From Aequorivita sp. HC6-5 (lineage in GTDB: Bacteria > Bacteroidota > Bacteroidia > Flavobacteriales > Flavobacteriaceae): DNA of 64,000 bases. The position numbers were made by a program, and so were the translations under genes. Positions within the stretch are counted from its first letter, which is position 1, and every line of letters starts with the position of its first letter. The notes beneath the pieces are model-generated. The model saw only the letters and a list, made by a program, of their open reading frames with translations. It searched no databases and was not told where the DNA came from. The DNA lies in contig CAJJCS010000007.1 of NCBI GenBank assembly GCA_905182755.1, forward strand, positions 1 through 64,000, read 5' to 3'. Below are positions 36,972-47,895 of this stretch, in pieces.

Positions 36972-36996
36972 AATAGCGGATATAAATTAATGTAAC

Positions 36997-38539
36997 GTGA
37001 ACTACGAATTATTTATTAGATCCAGTTCACAAGAAGTTGATTTTGCTCTTTTAAAAGATGGAAGACTCATCGAGCTAAACAAAGAAGAAGAGGCAAATAA
37101 TTTTGCGGTTGGAGATGTATTTCTCGCTAAAATTCGCAAAAGTATGCCAGGTCTTAACGCCGCATTTGTCAATGTTGGTTATGAAAAAGATGGTTTTTTA
37201 CACTATCATGATCTAGGACCTAAAGTAGCTTCTTTGTTGAAGTTTGTAAAACGTGTAAGCACAGGTAAACTTAAAGAGTATTCTTTAAAAGATTTCCCAT
37301 TTGAAAAGGAGATTGATAAAAATGGAGGCATTAACAGTGCCATAAAATCCAATCAATCTATTCTGGTACAAGTAGTAAAAGAACCCATTTCCACAAAAGG
37401 ACCTCGTATAAGCAGTGAGCTATCTATAGCTGGCCGTTATATTGTTTTGGTTCCTTTTTCTGATCGTATTTCTGTTTCTCAAAAAATAGAAAGCCGTGAA
37501 GAAAAAGATAGGTTAAAACGCTTAATTACAAGCATAAGACCTAAAGGATTTGGTGTTATTATACGCACTGTAGCAGAAGGCAAAAAAGTAGCAGAACTGG
37601 ATAAAGACTTACAAAGTCTAGTAGATCGCTGGACAGCGATGTGCAAAAAGCTACAAGGTGCTCACCACCCAAGTAAGGTGCTAAGTGAGCTGAATAGGGG
37701 TGCCTCTATGATACGAGATGTTTTTAATGACCAATTCTCGGGTATTCATATTGATGATGAAACTCTGTATTTACAAATAAAAGATTATGTGCAAGAAATT
37801 GCACCTGGTAAAGAAAGTATCGTTAAGTTTTATGACTCAAAAATACCTATGTATGAAAAACATGGTATTGAAAGACAAATTAAAACAAGCTTTGGAAGAA
37901 CTGTTTCAAGTTCCAAAGGAACCTATTTGGTTATTGAACATACAGAAGCCATGCACGTTATAGACGTGAACAGTGGTAACCGTAGTACAAAAAGCAAAAA
38001 CCAAGAAGATACTGCCCTAGAGGTTAATATGATTGCTGCCAGTGAGGTGGCAAGACAATTACGTCTTAGGGATATGGGAGGAATTATTGTGGTTGACTTT
38101 ATTGATATGGCAAATGCTGCCAATCGTAAAAAGCTGTTTGATCATCTTCGTGAGGAAATGAAAAACGACAGAGCAAAACACAAAATCCTACCTCCAAGTA
38201 AATTTGGGTTGATACAAATTACACGCCAACGCGTTAGGCCAGAAATGAATATCAAAACCAGCGAAGAAGCCCCAGGGGGTGAAATTGGTGAGATAGAAGC
38301 GCCGATTGTGGTGGTACAAAAGATTACCGAGGAGCTCAAAAGGCTTTTCAAAAAAGACTATAAGGATATAACATTAAGTACACATCCTTTTATAGCAGCC
38401 TTTTTAACAAGAAGGTTTTCCATCTATGCGCCATAAGTGGTTTGTGGAGCATAAAAAATGGGTGAAAATAGAACCAAGAGATGCTTACACGTATCTAGAA
38501 TATCACTTCTATGACAAGAACGGTGATAGACTAAAATAA
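36997..38539 (+). CDS. rng: ribonuclease E/G family protein, one frameshift near the 3' end
   Basis: Endoribonuclease for rRNA and mRNA processing, about 514 residues. It starts at a GTG (MNYELFIRSSSQEVDFALLK). An S1-like domain includes VGDVFLAKIRKSMPGLNAAF; the catalytic DNase I-like part has HVIDVNSGN and GGIIVVDFIDMANAANR with metal-binding aspartates, then GLIQITRQRVRPEM. The frame ends early at 38436 after TRRFSIYAP; dropping one base in the AAGG at 38412-38415 restores GFPSMRHKWFVEHKKWVKIE and a stop at 38539, matching the family C-terminus. A hairpin precedes the gene. Confidence 0.92.
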
Positions 38540-38543
38540 CCAT

Positions 38544-38580
38544 AACCCTTCTTTGCTTTTGCAAAGGAGGGTTTTTTTTT
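38544..38580 (+). terminator. rng terminator
   Basis: ACCCTTCTTTGC paired with GCAAAGGAGGGT (about 38544-38572) and nine Ts. Its position right after the corrected stop at 38539 supports the frameshift correction of rng. Confidence 0.88.
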
Positions 38581-38652
38581 GCTTTAGAAGTTTTTTTCTA
38601 GCTTCAAAAAAGATCTGCGCTACTATTTTTAAGTGTATTTTTGAATCCCCTT

Positions 38653-39135
38653 ATGAGTTTCACCCACAAAACATATACCCTGCAGCAGGCAAAAAGAAGT
38701 ATTGAAAAATACTGCGTCTACCAAGAGCGTTGCCATCAAGAAGTAACTAAAAAGCTTCGGGAGATGCGCATGATTCCTCAGGCCATTGACGAAATTATTG
38801 GTCATTTACTGGCCCATAATTTTTTAAATGAAACTCGATTTGCACAGGCCTTTGCTCGTGGAAAATTTAGACAAAAAAAATGGGGAAGAAATAGAATTAC
38901 CCGAGAATTAAAAATGCGTAGTATTTCTGCATATAATCTCAAACTGGCCCTTAAAGAAATCCCACAAAACGAATACCTAGATACCTTTGATGTTTTGTTT
39001 GAAAAAAGAGTTGCCCAACTCTCTGGAGAAACCGATGGACAAAAAAAACGAAAAAAAATAGCAGATTACCTCCTGTATCGTGGATGGGAATCTGCTATGA
39101 TTTTTGAAAGACTTCGAGGCCTTACAAACAACTAA
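38653..39135 (+). CDS. recX: regulatory protein RecX
   Basis: A 160-residue RecX, inhibitor of RecA filaments. I use the ATG at 38653 (MSFTHKTYTLQQAK); a TTG at 38641 is less likely. Family repeats of three-helix units: KRSIEKYCVYQERCHQEVTKKL, then AQAFARGKFRQKKWGRNRI, and YLLYRGWESAMIFE near the end. TATTTTTG at 38636-38643 could be the -7 box, nine bases before the ATG. Convergent with bioB (14 bases between stops). Confidence 0.9.
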   Translation: MSFTHKTYTLQQAKRSIEKYCVYQERCHQEVTKKLREMRMIPQAIDEIIGHLLAHNFLNETRFAQAFARGKFRQKKWGRNRITRELKMRSISAYNLKLALKEIPQNEYLDTFDVLFEKRVAQLSGETDGQKKRKKIADYLLYRGWESAMIFERLRGLTNN

Positions 39136-39148
39136 TTGTAATTATATA

Positions 39149-40237
39149 CTATAGTTTTGCCTTTGCTTTGGCAAGCTCGTTACGCTCTATTTTATGATCT
39201 GGACGGGTCCATTTTGGTTTTTCTGCTTGGTCTTTATACTTAGAATATTGCGCCTCTACAGATTGTGGTTGGTCTTTCTTTACAAAAGGTTTCATGGGCT
39301 GTAATCCCAGAAGCTCAAAGAGTTTCATGTCTTCATGCACATCTGGATTTGGCGTTGTTAACAATTTGTCTCCAGCAAAAATAGAATTTGCACCTGCAAA
39401 GAAGCACATTGCTTGCCCCTCTTGAGACATTTGTGTTCTACCTGCAGATAAACGCACCTGTGTGTTAGGAAGTACAATACGGGTAGTGGCTACCATGCGT
39501 ATCATTTCCCAAATAGATACAGGAGCTATTTCCTCCATTGGAGTTCCCTCTACAGGAACTAAGGCGTTTATAGGTGTGCTTTCTGGCTGCGGGCTTAAAC
39601 TAGCTAAGGCCACCAACATTCCTGCTCTATCTTCAATGGCTTCTCCCATGCCAATAATACCACCACTACAAACCGTTACATTGGTTTTACGTACATTTTC
39701 TATGGTGTCTAACCTGTCTTGAAATGCTCTGGTAGAAATGACATCTTTATAATAATCTTCACTGGTATCAAGGTTATGGTTGTAAGCGTACAAACCAGCT
39801 TCTGCCAAACGCTGTGCTTGATTTTCTGTAATCATACCAAGGGTACAACATACTTCCATCTCCAGTTTGTTGATGGTACGAACCATCTCCAAAACACTAT
39901 CAAACTCTGGCCCATCTTTTACATTTCTCCATGCAGCTCCCATACAAACGCGTGATGAGCCGCTAGATTTTGCTCTGAGTGCCTGCGCTTTTACTTGGCT
40001 AACACTCATTAAATCATTTCCTTCTATATCTGTGTGGTATCTCGCCGCTTGTGGGCAATAACCGCAATCTTCTGGGCAACCTCCTGTTTTTATAGAAAGT
40101 AAGGTAGAAACCTGTACTTGATTAGGGTTATGGTTTGCTCTATGAACAGTTGCAGCATCGTACAATAATTCCATCATGGGCTTATTGTAAATGGCTAAAA
40201 TCTCTTCTTTGGTCCAGTTATGTTTTGTCTGCATCAT
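39149..40237 (-). CDS. bioB: biotin synthase
   Basis: Radical SAM enzyme inserting sulfur into dethiobiotin. 362 residues. The [4Fe-4S] cysteines are in GGCPEDCGYCPQAARYHT (CxxxCxxC, about residues 53-60); other blocks include CMGAAWRNVKDG, EVCCTLGM, YNHNLDTS and the auxiliary-cluster region VRLSAGRTQMSQE. Intact frame. Last gene of the biotin cluster, with a TATTTTTG box four bases before the first ATG. Confidence 0.97.
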   Translation of the reverse strand: MMQTKHNWTKEEILAIYNKPMMELLYDAATVHRANHNPNQVQVSTLLSIKTGGCPEDCGYCPQAARYHTDIEGNDLMSVSQVKAQALRAKSSGSSRVCMGAAWRNVKDGPEFDSVLEMVRTINKLEMEVCCTLGMITENQAQRLAEAGLYAYNHNLDTSEDYYKDVISTRAFQDRLDTIENVRKTNVTVCSGGIIGMGEAIEDRAGMLVALASLSPQPESTPINALVPVEGTPMEEIAPVSIWEMIRMVATTRIVLPNTQVRLSAGRTQMSQEGQAMCFFAGANSIFAGDKLLTTPNPDVHEDMKLFELLGLQPMKPFVKKDQPQSVEAQYSKYKDQAEKPKWTRPDHKIERNELAKAKAKL

Positions 40238-40241
40238 GATT

Positions 40242-40249
40242 CAAAAATA
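40242..40249 (-). promoter_or_regulatory. TATTTTTG box four bases before bioB
   Basis: Exact TAnnTTTG on the reverse strand with four bases (AATC) before the ATG. Suggests a start of transcription at the start codon. Confidence 0.5.
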
Positions 40250-40382
40250 GGTAATTTTTTCTATTCGTTTTAAGAGTTTTCTAGAATTATATGCGGGCAG
40301 AAAAACAGGCCTTTATTTATGCAGGTTTTTAAAGTGTACGAGCCTAATGCTATAAAATAAACAGGTAAAACACCTTTATTTT

Positions 40383-41541
40383 TTATGGCCGGCAGAGAAT
40401 AATACTTACCGCATTACCTCCAAAGCCAACGGCATTAACAAGCACGGTTTTTAGGGTTGAAGGAAGATCTCTAGGGTTGCTATAGAAAGGGTTCTCAATA
40501 AATTTATTGTGCTGCAGCATGTATATTGCCATTTCAATACTTAACATGCCGCTGGCGGCAAAAGTGTGTCCTACCATCCATTTATTTGAAGTGAGTAAGG
40601 GCTGCTTTTCTTTAAAGAGTATATCAATGGCATTTTTTTCTGCAACATCTCCTTTTACAGTTCCTGGCGCATGCATAATTATAGCATCTACCGTTTTAAT
40701 GGCAGCTTTTTTAAGGGCCATCTTCATGGCTTTTTGTATGCTGTTTGCATTTTGGGTAATGGAGCTATTATGAGAAATTATCTCACTACCAAACCCATAG
40801 CCTTTAATTACTGCCAGGGTGCGGGCAGAAATTCCTTTTTCCAAAACAGCAACTGCTGCTGCCTCTCCCAAGAACCATGGTGTTTTTTGTTTTTTGAAAA
40901 CCCATAGACTCACAAGGGCTATCATGGGCGGCTTTTGAGTATAGCTTTAGGGCTTGCATTTGTGCAATAGTGAATGGCGTAAGGGCCGCCTCACTACCTC
41001 CAACCAAGAACCCCTGGGCCATGTCTGCTTGTAGCCAAGCAATACCATTTAAAAGGGCATGCATTGCCGTAGAACAGGTAACAGATTGGTCTATCTGTAG
41101 GCCTTTTGTGCCTAACTCCTGAGAAACCCAAGAAGAAATATTACCCAGAGTTGTGGTAGGTGATGTAAAGGGAGATACTTTTCCTGTTTGTAAAAAATCT
41201 GTGTGGTACTTTTCAAATAAAGAAGTGGCTCCTCGAGAAGAGCCTATGTTAATATCAAGGCTTTGTTTTTCTAGATCTGTGTTTTGCAAAGCATGCTTAG
41301 AGGCTAAAATTGCAAGTAGTACGGTTCTATCTAGTGTTTTATAACTTGGGTTTGATGCTTTTAACTGCGTAAGCGCTTTTTGTGTTTTTGCGGAAATTTC
41401 GGTGACAAAAACCTCTTGAGAGCCTATTTTCTTTTTAACAAATAGCGGCTTTTTTGACAAATAGCTCTCCCAAACTTCTTTGGGTGAATCCCCCAAAGCA
41501 GAAACAGAAGCAATTGCTGAAATAGAAATAGGTGTGTGCAA
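40383..41541 (-). CDS. beta-ketoacyl synthase (KAS I/II type) in the biotin cluster, one frameshift
   Basis: A condensing enzyme of about 386 residues. The thiolase-fold triad is complete: nucleophile in SVTCSTAMHAL, first histidine in MHAPGTVKGDVAEKNA, second in MVGHTFAASGMLSIEMA. The frame breaks near 40867: FQKTKNTMVLG must be joined to EAAAVAVLEKGI by one base. The start codon appears to be TTG at 41541 (HTPISISAIASVSALG follows). Located between bioA and bioB, so it may help build the pimeloyl precursor, or simply act in lipid synthesis. TATTTTTG at 41559-41566 may be a promoter element. Confidence 0.85.
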
Positions 41542-41608
41542 GGTTTTATGATTTCATGCAAAAATAAAGGTTCTTAGTTTTCTAAAGGCTTTAAATATCA
41601 AAGAAATA

Positions 41609-42881
41609 CTAATTATTATAATGGGCCAATGCCTCCTCTATTGCGCTGTAAATAGTATCAAGCTCTTGTTTAGTAATTACATACGGAGGGAGCACATACA
41701 GGGTGTTGCCCAGAGGCCTTAACGCTACCCCGCGGTCCATAAAAAACTGATACAGCTCATCTCTTAAATTTCCATAACGCTGCATTTCTATGGCAAGATC
41801 TATGGCAAGAATCACCCCCTTACAGCGTACTTGTTTCACAGCAGGATGTTGCTGTATTTTTTCTGCAAAAACACTGTGTGCACCTGCAATGTAGGCGCGT
41901 TTTTTTAAAATTTCAGGAGAGGTAAGCAGCTCAATACTGGCTATAGCGGCCGCGCAACCCACAGGGTGGGCGCTATAGGTGTGGGCATGAAAAAACCCTT
42001 TATGCACTTGGTGGCTTAAAAAGCCATCAAATATTTCTTGGGTGCAACTTGTGATACTCAAAGGAAACATGCCCGCTGTTAGAGCTTTACTTAGGCACAT
42101 AATATCTGGGGGTATGCTGCAGCTGCTCTACGGCAAAGTTGGTGCCTGTTTTTCCAAAACCAGTCATGATTTCATCTGCAATGCAAAGCACATCGTGGGC
42201 TTTACATTTGGCTATTAATGCATCTAGGCCTTTGGCGCTATGAAACTTCATGCCAGCAGCACCTTGCACAAGGGGTTCAAAAATAAACCCGGCGCAGCTG
42301 TTTTGTTCTAAAATAGTGGTAAGCAAGGCCAAAACTTCTTCCAAATTATGGTCTTGCGGGGTAGGGATGCGTTTTACCTTTAGTAAAAAATCTTCGAAAG
42401 GGCCATTGTAAGAAGACAATCCTGAGGCGCTCATAGCACCAAAGGTATCTCCATGAAATCCGTCTTCAAAGGCTATAAGAGTGTCTCTTTTTTGAGATTT
42501 ATTATGGTAGTATTGAATGGCCATTTTAATGGCTGCTTCCACAGCCGTAGAGCCATTGTCATTAAAAAATACTTTTTGTTGATTGGGGGGCAAGATCGCT
42601 ACCAATTTTTCTGATAACTCAATGGCTGGCTCGTGAGTAAAGCCGCTAAACATTACAAAATCTAGGGTTTGCATTTGTTTTGTCATTGCCTGGGTAATGT
42701 ATGGGTTACAATGTCCAAACATGGCGGTATACCAGGATGCAATGCCGTCTATATAGCTATTTCCGTGTTCATCAATTAATACAGATCCTGATGCTTTTAC
42801 AATACCAACGGGAGCCCTAGCAGTTTGGTGCTGGGTTAAAGGATGCCAAATATGGGCAAGATCGCGTTGGGTTAATTTCAT
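41609..42881 (-). CDS. bioA: adenosylmethionine-8-amino-7-oxononanoate aminotransferase, one frameshift
   Basis: PLP enzyme making 7,8-diaminopelargonate with SAM as amino donor; about 424 residues. Blocks: HIWHPLTQHQTARAPVGIVK at the N-terminus, DGIASWYTAMFGHCNPYI, FFNDNGSTAVEAAIKMA, ADEIMTGFGKTGTNFAVEQ and the PLP-lysine region CLSKALTAGMFPL. The frame breaks at a run of five G (42108-42112 on the + strand); with four, HTPDIMCLSK reads through. A TAACTTTG box is four bases before the ATG. Confidence 0.94.
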
Positions 42882-42885
42882 TGTA

Positions 42886-42893
42886 CAAAGTTA
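42886..42893 (-). promoter_or_regulatory. TAACTTTG box four bases before bioA
   Basis: Exact TAnnTTTG on the reverse strand with TACA between it and the ATG. No TTG at the expected -33 distance. Confidence 0.5.
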
Positions 42894-42982
42894 CACTTTT
42901 TGAAGCACTGGATAGCTTGATGCGTCTTGGATATTAGACCCTCTAATTTATCTTAAACAGTAATTGTTGTGGGCGTAGTATT

Positions 42983-43601
42983 TTAAAGCATTGCTCTTAG
43001 ATCTTCGGCATATTGTTTTACTACATTTTTATCAAAATACGGCTCTTGGTCTATGCGTCCTAAAACAGGAACGCCACTCATTTTTGCAATAATAGCGCTC
43101 TGTTGATGGATGCTTGGCTCCACTAAAAATAATGCCAAATACAGGAATCCCTCTTGATTTTAACGCCTCGATGGTTAGCAGAGTATGGTTTATACTACCA
43201 AGGTAATGCCGAGATACCACAATCACTTTATCCAAGGGGAGTATTAAATCTATAACGGTTTGTGTATCGTTTAAAGGCACTAGAAGACCTCCCGCGCCTT
43301 CAATAACCAAATTGTTTTGGACCTTGGGCCGTTTTATTTTTTTTACAGAAAGACCAACACCGTCAATCTTTGCGGCGGCATGCGGGCTCATAGGTGTTTT
43401 TAGGTTAAACGCAGAGGCATGAAATTTTGTTTTAGTATTGGAGACTAATTGTTGCACTTTATGCGTGTCACTATGTTCCAATTCTCCAGCTTGCACTGGC
43501 TTCCAGTAATCTGCCTGCAAGGCCTGGGTTACAATGGCAGAAACTATTGTTTTACCAACCTCTGTAGAGATACCTGTGATGAAATAGGTTTGATTTTTCA
43601 T
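42983..43601 (-). CDS. bioD: dethiobiotin synthetase, one frameshift
   Basis: ATP-dependent ring closure of diaminopelargonate; about 206 residues. P-loop region FITGISTEVGKTIVSAIVTQ at the N-terminus, KPVQAGELEHSDTHKV, and VIEGAGGLLVPLN. The frame breaks near 43098: FSGAKHPSTE must be joined to SAIIAKMSGVPVLGRIDQEP, after which it runs to a TAA at 42983-42985. Uncorrected, it would end at 43032 with an unrelated tail. Confidence 0.93.
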
Positions 43602-43605
43602 GGTG

Positions 43606-43613
43606 TAAATATA
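43606..43613 (-). promoter_or_regulatory. TATATTTA box four bases before bioD
   Basis: Seven of eight positions compatible with TAnnTTTG (last base A), and the same four-base spacing to the ATG as in bioF, bioA and bioB. Confidence 0.35.
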
Positions 43614-43667
43614 TAGAACAAACTGCTTATTTTAATTTAAAAACAATAGCAAGCTAGCAATGTGTTT

Positions 43668-44818
43668 TTATGGAGTTAGTAATTCTTTAAGGAGCCTTAC
43701 TAAGGCTTTTATATCTTCTTTTGTATTATAGCTATGCAAACAAATACGCAGGCGTTCTTGCCCTTTGGGAACTGTTGGAGACAAAATAGCCTTGACATCA
43801 AACTTGTTTTGCTGCAGAAGGGCTGCAACATCTTTGGTAGCCTTATTGCCTTTTATAACACAGCAATGTATGGCAGATTGACTTGGTATAAAGTAGTGGG
43901 TTAGTTGGGCATCTAGGATACACTGTTGCAATGTTGAGATATTGTCTTGTAATTTTTTTATGGCATCGCCATTATCCTCTAGCTCGACTGTATGCTGCCC
44001 TTATGGTAGCTAGTGTATGTGGAGGTAATGCTGTGGTGTAGATAAAACTTCGTGCAAAATTTATTAAATAACTCTTTAACTCACAGCTTCCTAAAATAGC
44101 CGCGCCGTGACAACCCAGTGCTTTACCAAAGGTAACTATGCGTGCAAACACCAAATCTTCAAGACCTAATTCTTGCACAAGGCCTCTACCCTTAGGGCCA
44201 ATAACGCCAGTGGCGTGCGCCTGGTCTACAATTAAATAGGCGCTGTATTTTTTACACAGGCTAGCTACCTCCTTTAAGCGCTGGACTGTCTCCATCCATA
44301 GAAAACACAGCCTCTGTAACAACATAAATTTCTGGGCGGGTTTTACTAGAAGTGTTTTGAGCCTCTAAAAGAGCCTCTAACACCTGTAAATTATTATGAG
44401 CAAACTTATGTCCTTTGGCATGACTCATGGCAATACCGTCTCTTATAGAGGCGTGGCACAGCGCATCATAGAGAATCACATCACCCCTTTGGGGCACACT
44501 TGAGAAAAACCCAATATTTGCATCATAGCCACTATTAAAAATAAGGGCAGATGGGGTGTTATGAAAGCCAGCTATTTGTTTTTCTGTGTCAAGGTAAAGA
44601 GGGTGGTTTGCCGTTAAAAGCCTAGAGCCTGTTGCGCCATTTGCCTGATAGTTGTGTTGTTTTAAAACACTACAGGCCTTGAACATTTTTTTTGAGCTGC
44701 TAAAGCCAAGGTAGTCATTGCTAGAAAAGTCTATCAAATCTTGCCGTAAACCCAAAGATCTAAGGGAGCTATCACTGGCTCTTGCATCTATTTTATCTTG
44801 TAGTTTTTTGGGCAACAT
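43668..44818 (-). CDS. bioF: 8-amino-7-oxononanoate synthase, two frameshifts
   Basis: PLP enzyme joining pimeloyl-CoA/ACP and alanine; about 383 residues. Blocks: LIDFSSNDYLGFSSSKKMF, ANGATGSRLLTANHPLYLD, FNSGYDANIGFFSS, VTEAVFSMDGDSPAL, DQAHATGVIGPKGRG and the PLP-lysine VTFGKALGCHGAA. Frame breaks: near 44271, where an extra G in AAAGGAGG separates SPALK from EVASLCKKY; and near 43982, before ELEDNGDAIKKLQ. First gene of the biotin cluster. Confidence 0.93.
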
Positions 44819-44822
44819 CCCT

Positions 44823-44830
44823 CAAAGATA
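44823..44830 (-). promoter_or_regulatory. TATCTTTG box four bases before bioF
   Basis: Exact TAnnTTTG on the reverse strand, AGGG between it and the ATG. This would be the main promoter element of the biotin cluster. No clear TTG -33 element or BirA-type palindrome was seen. Confidence 0.5.
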
Positions 44831-44915
44831 CAGAAGCTCTTCACAAATCATAGAAATTAAATAGTATCTTTTATCAAGAAAAGAAAAATGTCTTTGAAGT
44901 AGGGTATTAAAATAG

Positions 44916-44954
44916 AAAAAGTCCCAATTTCAATTAATGAAATTGGGACTTTTT
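44916..44954. terminator. atpD-atpC terminator (bidirectional form)
   Basis: A 16-base perfect stem (44916-44931 with 44939-44954), A-rich on one side and T-rich on the other, directly after atpC. Confidence 0.9.
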
Positions 44955-44972
44955 AAAAAATATATTAGGTAC

Positions 44973-45248
44973 TTAATCTGCAAGTACAATCACTTTATTG
45001 TTATTCATTTCAACAGTACCACCAGAAATTTCAAGCACCCATTTACCATCTTGCTGGGTGAATTTATTTTCATATCCTGGAGTAATAGTAGGGCTTCCAG
45101 CAAATTTCACTTTTCCTTCACTCAAAAGAGATACAATAGCCGCGTGATTATTCATCATCTGGAACTCACCATCCATTCCTGGAAGGGTAATGCTTTCTAT
45201 TTCTCCGGCTACTAATGAAGCCTCTGGACTTACTATTTCTAAATACAT
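44973..45248 (-). CDS. atpC: ATP synthase F1 subunit epsilon
   Basis: A 91-residue epsilon subunit: MYLEIVSPEASLVAGEIESI and TLPGMDGEFQMMNNHAAIV are the N-terminal beta-sandwich. The C-terminal helical hairpin of longer homologues is absent, as is common in Bacteroidota. Follows atpD after 29 bases. Confidence 0.93.
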   Translation of the reverse strand: MYLEIVSPEASLVAGEIESITLPGMDGEFQMMNNHAAIVSLLSEGKVKFAGSPTITPGYENKFTQQDGKWVLEISGGTVEMNNNKVIVLAD

Positions 45249-45277
45249 ACTATTGAATTACGACACCCTAAAATTAA

Positions 45278-46801
<1,524 letters not shown>

Positions 46802-46839
46802 TTACTATAAGTGCAAAATGCACCCCTTTTTTAACGCTG

Positions 46840-46871
46840 CAAAGATAGTTTTTTCTAATGTAATATTACAA
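46840..46871 (-). promoter_or_regulatory. atpD-atpC promoter
   Basis: Reverse-strand TTG (46869-46871), 21 bases, TATCTTTG (46840-46847). Leader of about 50 bases. The remaining space to 47034 holds a GTTCGCA/TGCGAAC hairpin (47009-47027) without a good T-tract and nothing else I can support. Confidence 0.8.
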
Positions 46872-47034
46872 ACTTGAAATGCTCTTTTTTGAACTTATTT
46901 TACTCCCTAAAATAATAGAGGCTAGAAAATTGCATCTCACATCTCTAATTTGGCAGCAATTGCAGCTTTTGATTTAGGGGGAAATATAATCTGAAATTTA
47001 AGTAAGGGGTTCGCAAAAACTGCGAACATTGTTT

Positions 47035-47895
47035 TTAAAGAGTTTTAAGTACTTGGTCCATAAGCTGGCTATCTCTAGAAATTTCTCTGCCATCAATTTC
47101 TACAATAGGGGTTAACTCACCCATGGTACCCGTTGCAAAAACACCCTCTGCGTTAATAAATTCGCTTAACGACAAGTCTGCCTCTATGAGCTGTATACCA
47201 TGGTCTTGGCAAAGCTCCATTACCGTATTTCTAGTAATTCCTGGAAGGCAGGCATGGGCAAAAGGGGTGTAAACCTTCCCTTGTTTTATCATAAAAACAT
47301 TACTGCCGTTAAGTTCGGCCACAAAACCGCGATCATCAAGCATTAGCCCTGCATCTTTACCTGCTACATTGGCTTGTATTTTGGCAATAATATTATTGAG
47401 TAAATTATTGTGGTGTATTTTACTATCCAAAAACTGTGGCGCATTTCTACGCTGGCTTGTACTGAGCACTGTAATGCCGCTATTGTTGTCATACACAAGG
47501 GGTTTCCACTCTGCCAAAACAATTAAGCAAGACCCGCTTTGGTTTAACCTAGGATCCATGCCGCTGGTGATTTTCTCTCCCCTGGAGAGTGTGAGGCGTA
47601 TGTGAGTATTATCATCCATGGCATTGGCATCAAGGGTTAGCTTGATGGCTTTTTTAATTTCTGCTTTAGAGGGTATATCTGTAAAAGCTAATGTTTTTGC
47701 GCTTTGGTGAAGGCGGGTTAAATGCTTGTCAAGACATACTATCCCCTGCGGGTAGACTCGCAACCCTTCCCAAACAGCATCACCCCCTTGCACGGTGCTG
47801 TCAAAAACAGACACTTTTGCCTGGTGGCGAGGATACAATTTATCTTTAATATACACCTGTATATGGTCATTCTTAGGGTTTGCTTTTTGTAACAT
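47035..47895 (-). CDS. class IV aminotransferase (branched-chain/D-amino acid aminotransferase-like)
   Basis: A 286-residue fold-type IV PLP enzyme. It has GGDAVWEGLRVYPQGIVCLD (about residues 32-51), KIHHNNLLNNIIAKIQAN containing the region of the Schiff-base lysine, and FATGTMGELTPIVEIDGREI near the end. It resembles ilvE-like proteins but is not clearly the biosynthetic enzyme. Its ATG directly abuts the stop of the sulfotransferase-like gene (47895/47896), so the two are made together. Confidence 0.82.
   Translation of the reverse strand: MLQKANPKNDHIQVYIKDKLYPRHQAKVSVFDSTVQGGDAVWEGLRVYPQGIVCLDKHLTRLHQSAKTLAFTDIPSKAEIKKAIKLTLDANAMDDNTHIRLTLSRGEKITSGMDPRLNQSGSCLIVLAEWKPLVYDNNSGITVLSTSQRRNAPQFLDSKIHHNNLLNNIIAKIQANVAGKDAGLMLDDRGFVAELNGSNVFMIKQGKVYTPFAHACLPGITRNTVMELCQDHGIQLIEADLSLSEFINAEGVFATGTMGELTPIVEIDGREISRDSQLMDQVLKTL

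Noticed and set aside
40383-40925. A separate short ketoacyl synthase gene
   Set aside because: It overlaps the other half near 40870 and the two halves join into one complete KAS when one base is corrected.
42895-43035. Possible small RNA or gene-free region between bioA and bioD
   Set aside because: 42983-43032 is the true 3' end of bioD in another frame; the remaining roughly 90 bases show no structure.
43668-44325. Two or three small PLP-enzyme genes
   Set aside because: They are consecutive parts of bioF separated by indels.
47009-47027. Terminator GTTCGCA/TGCGAAC after the aminotransferase gene
   Set aside because: The stem is good but no T-run follows on the reverse strand, so I do not call it a terminator.
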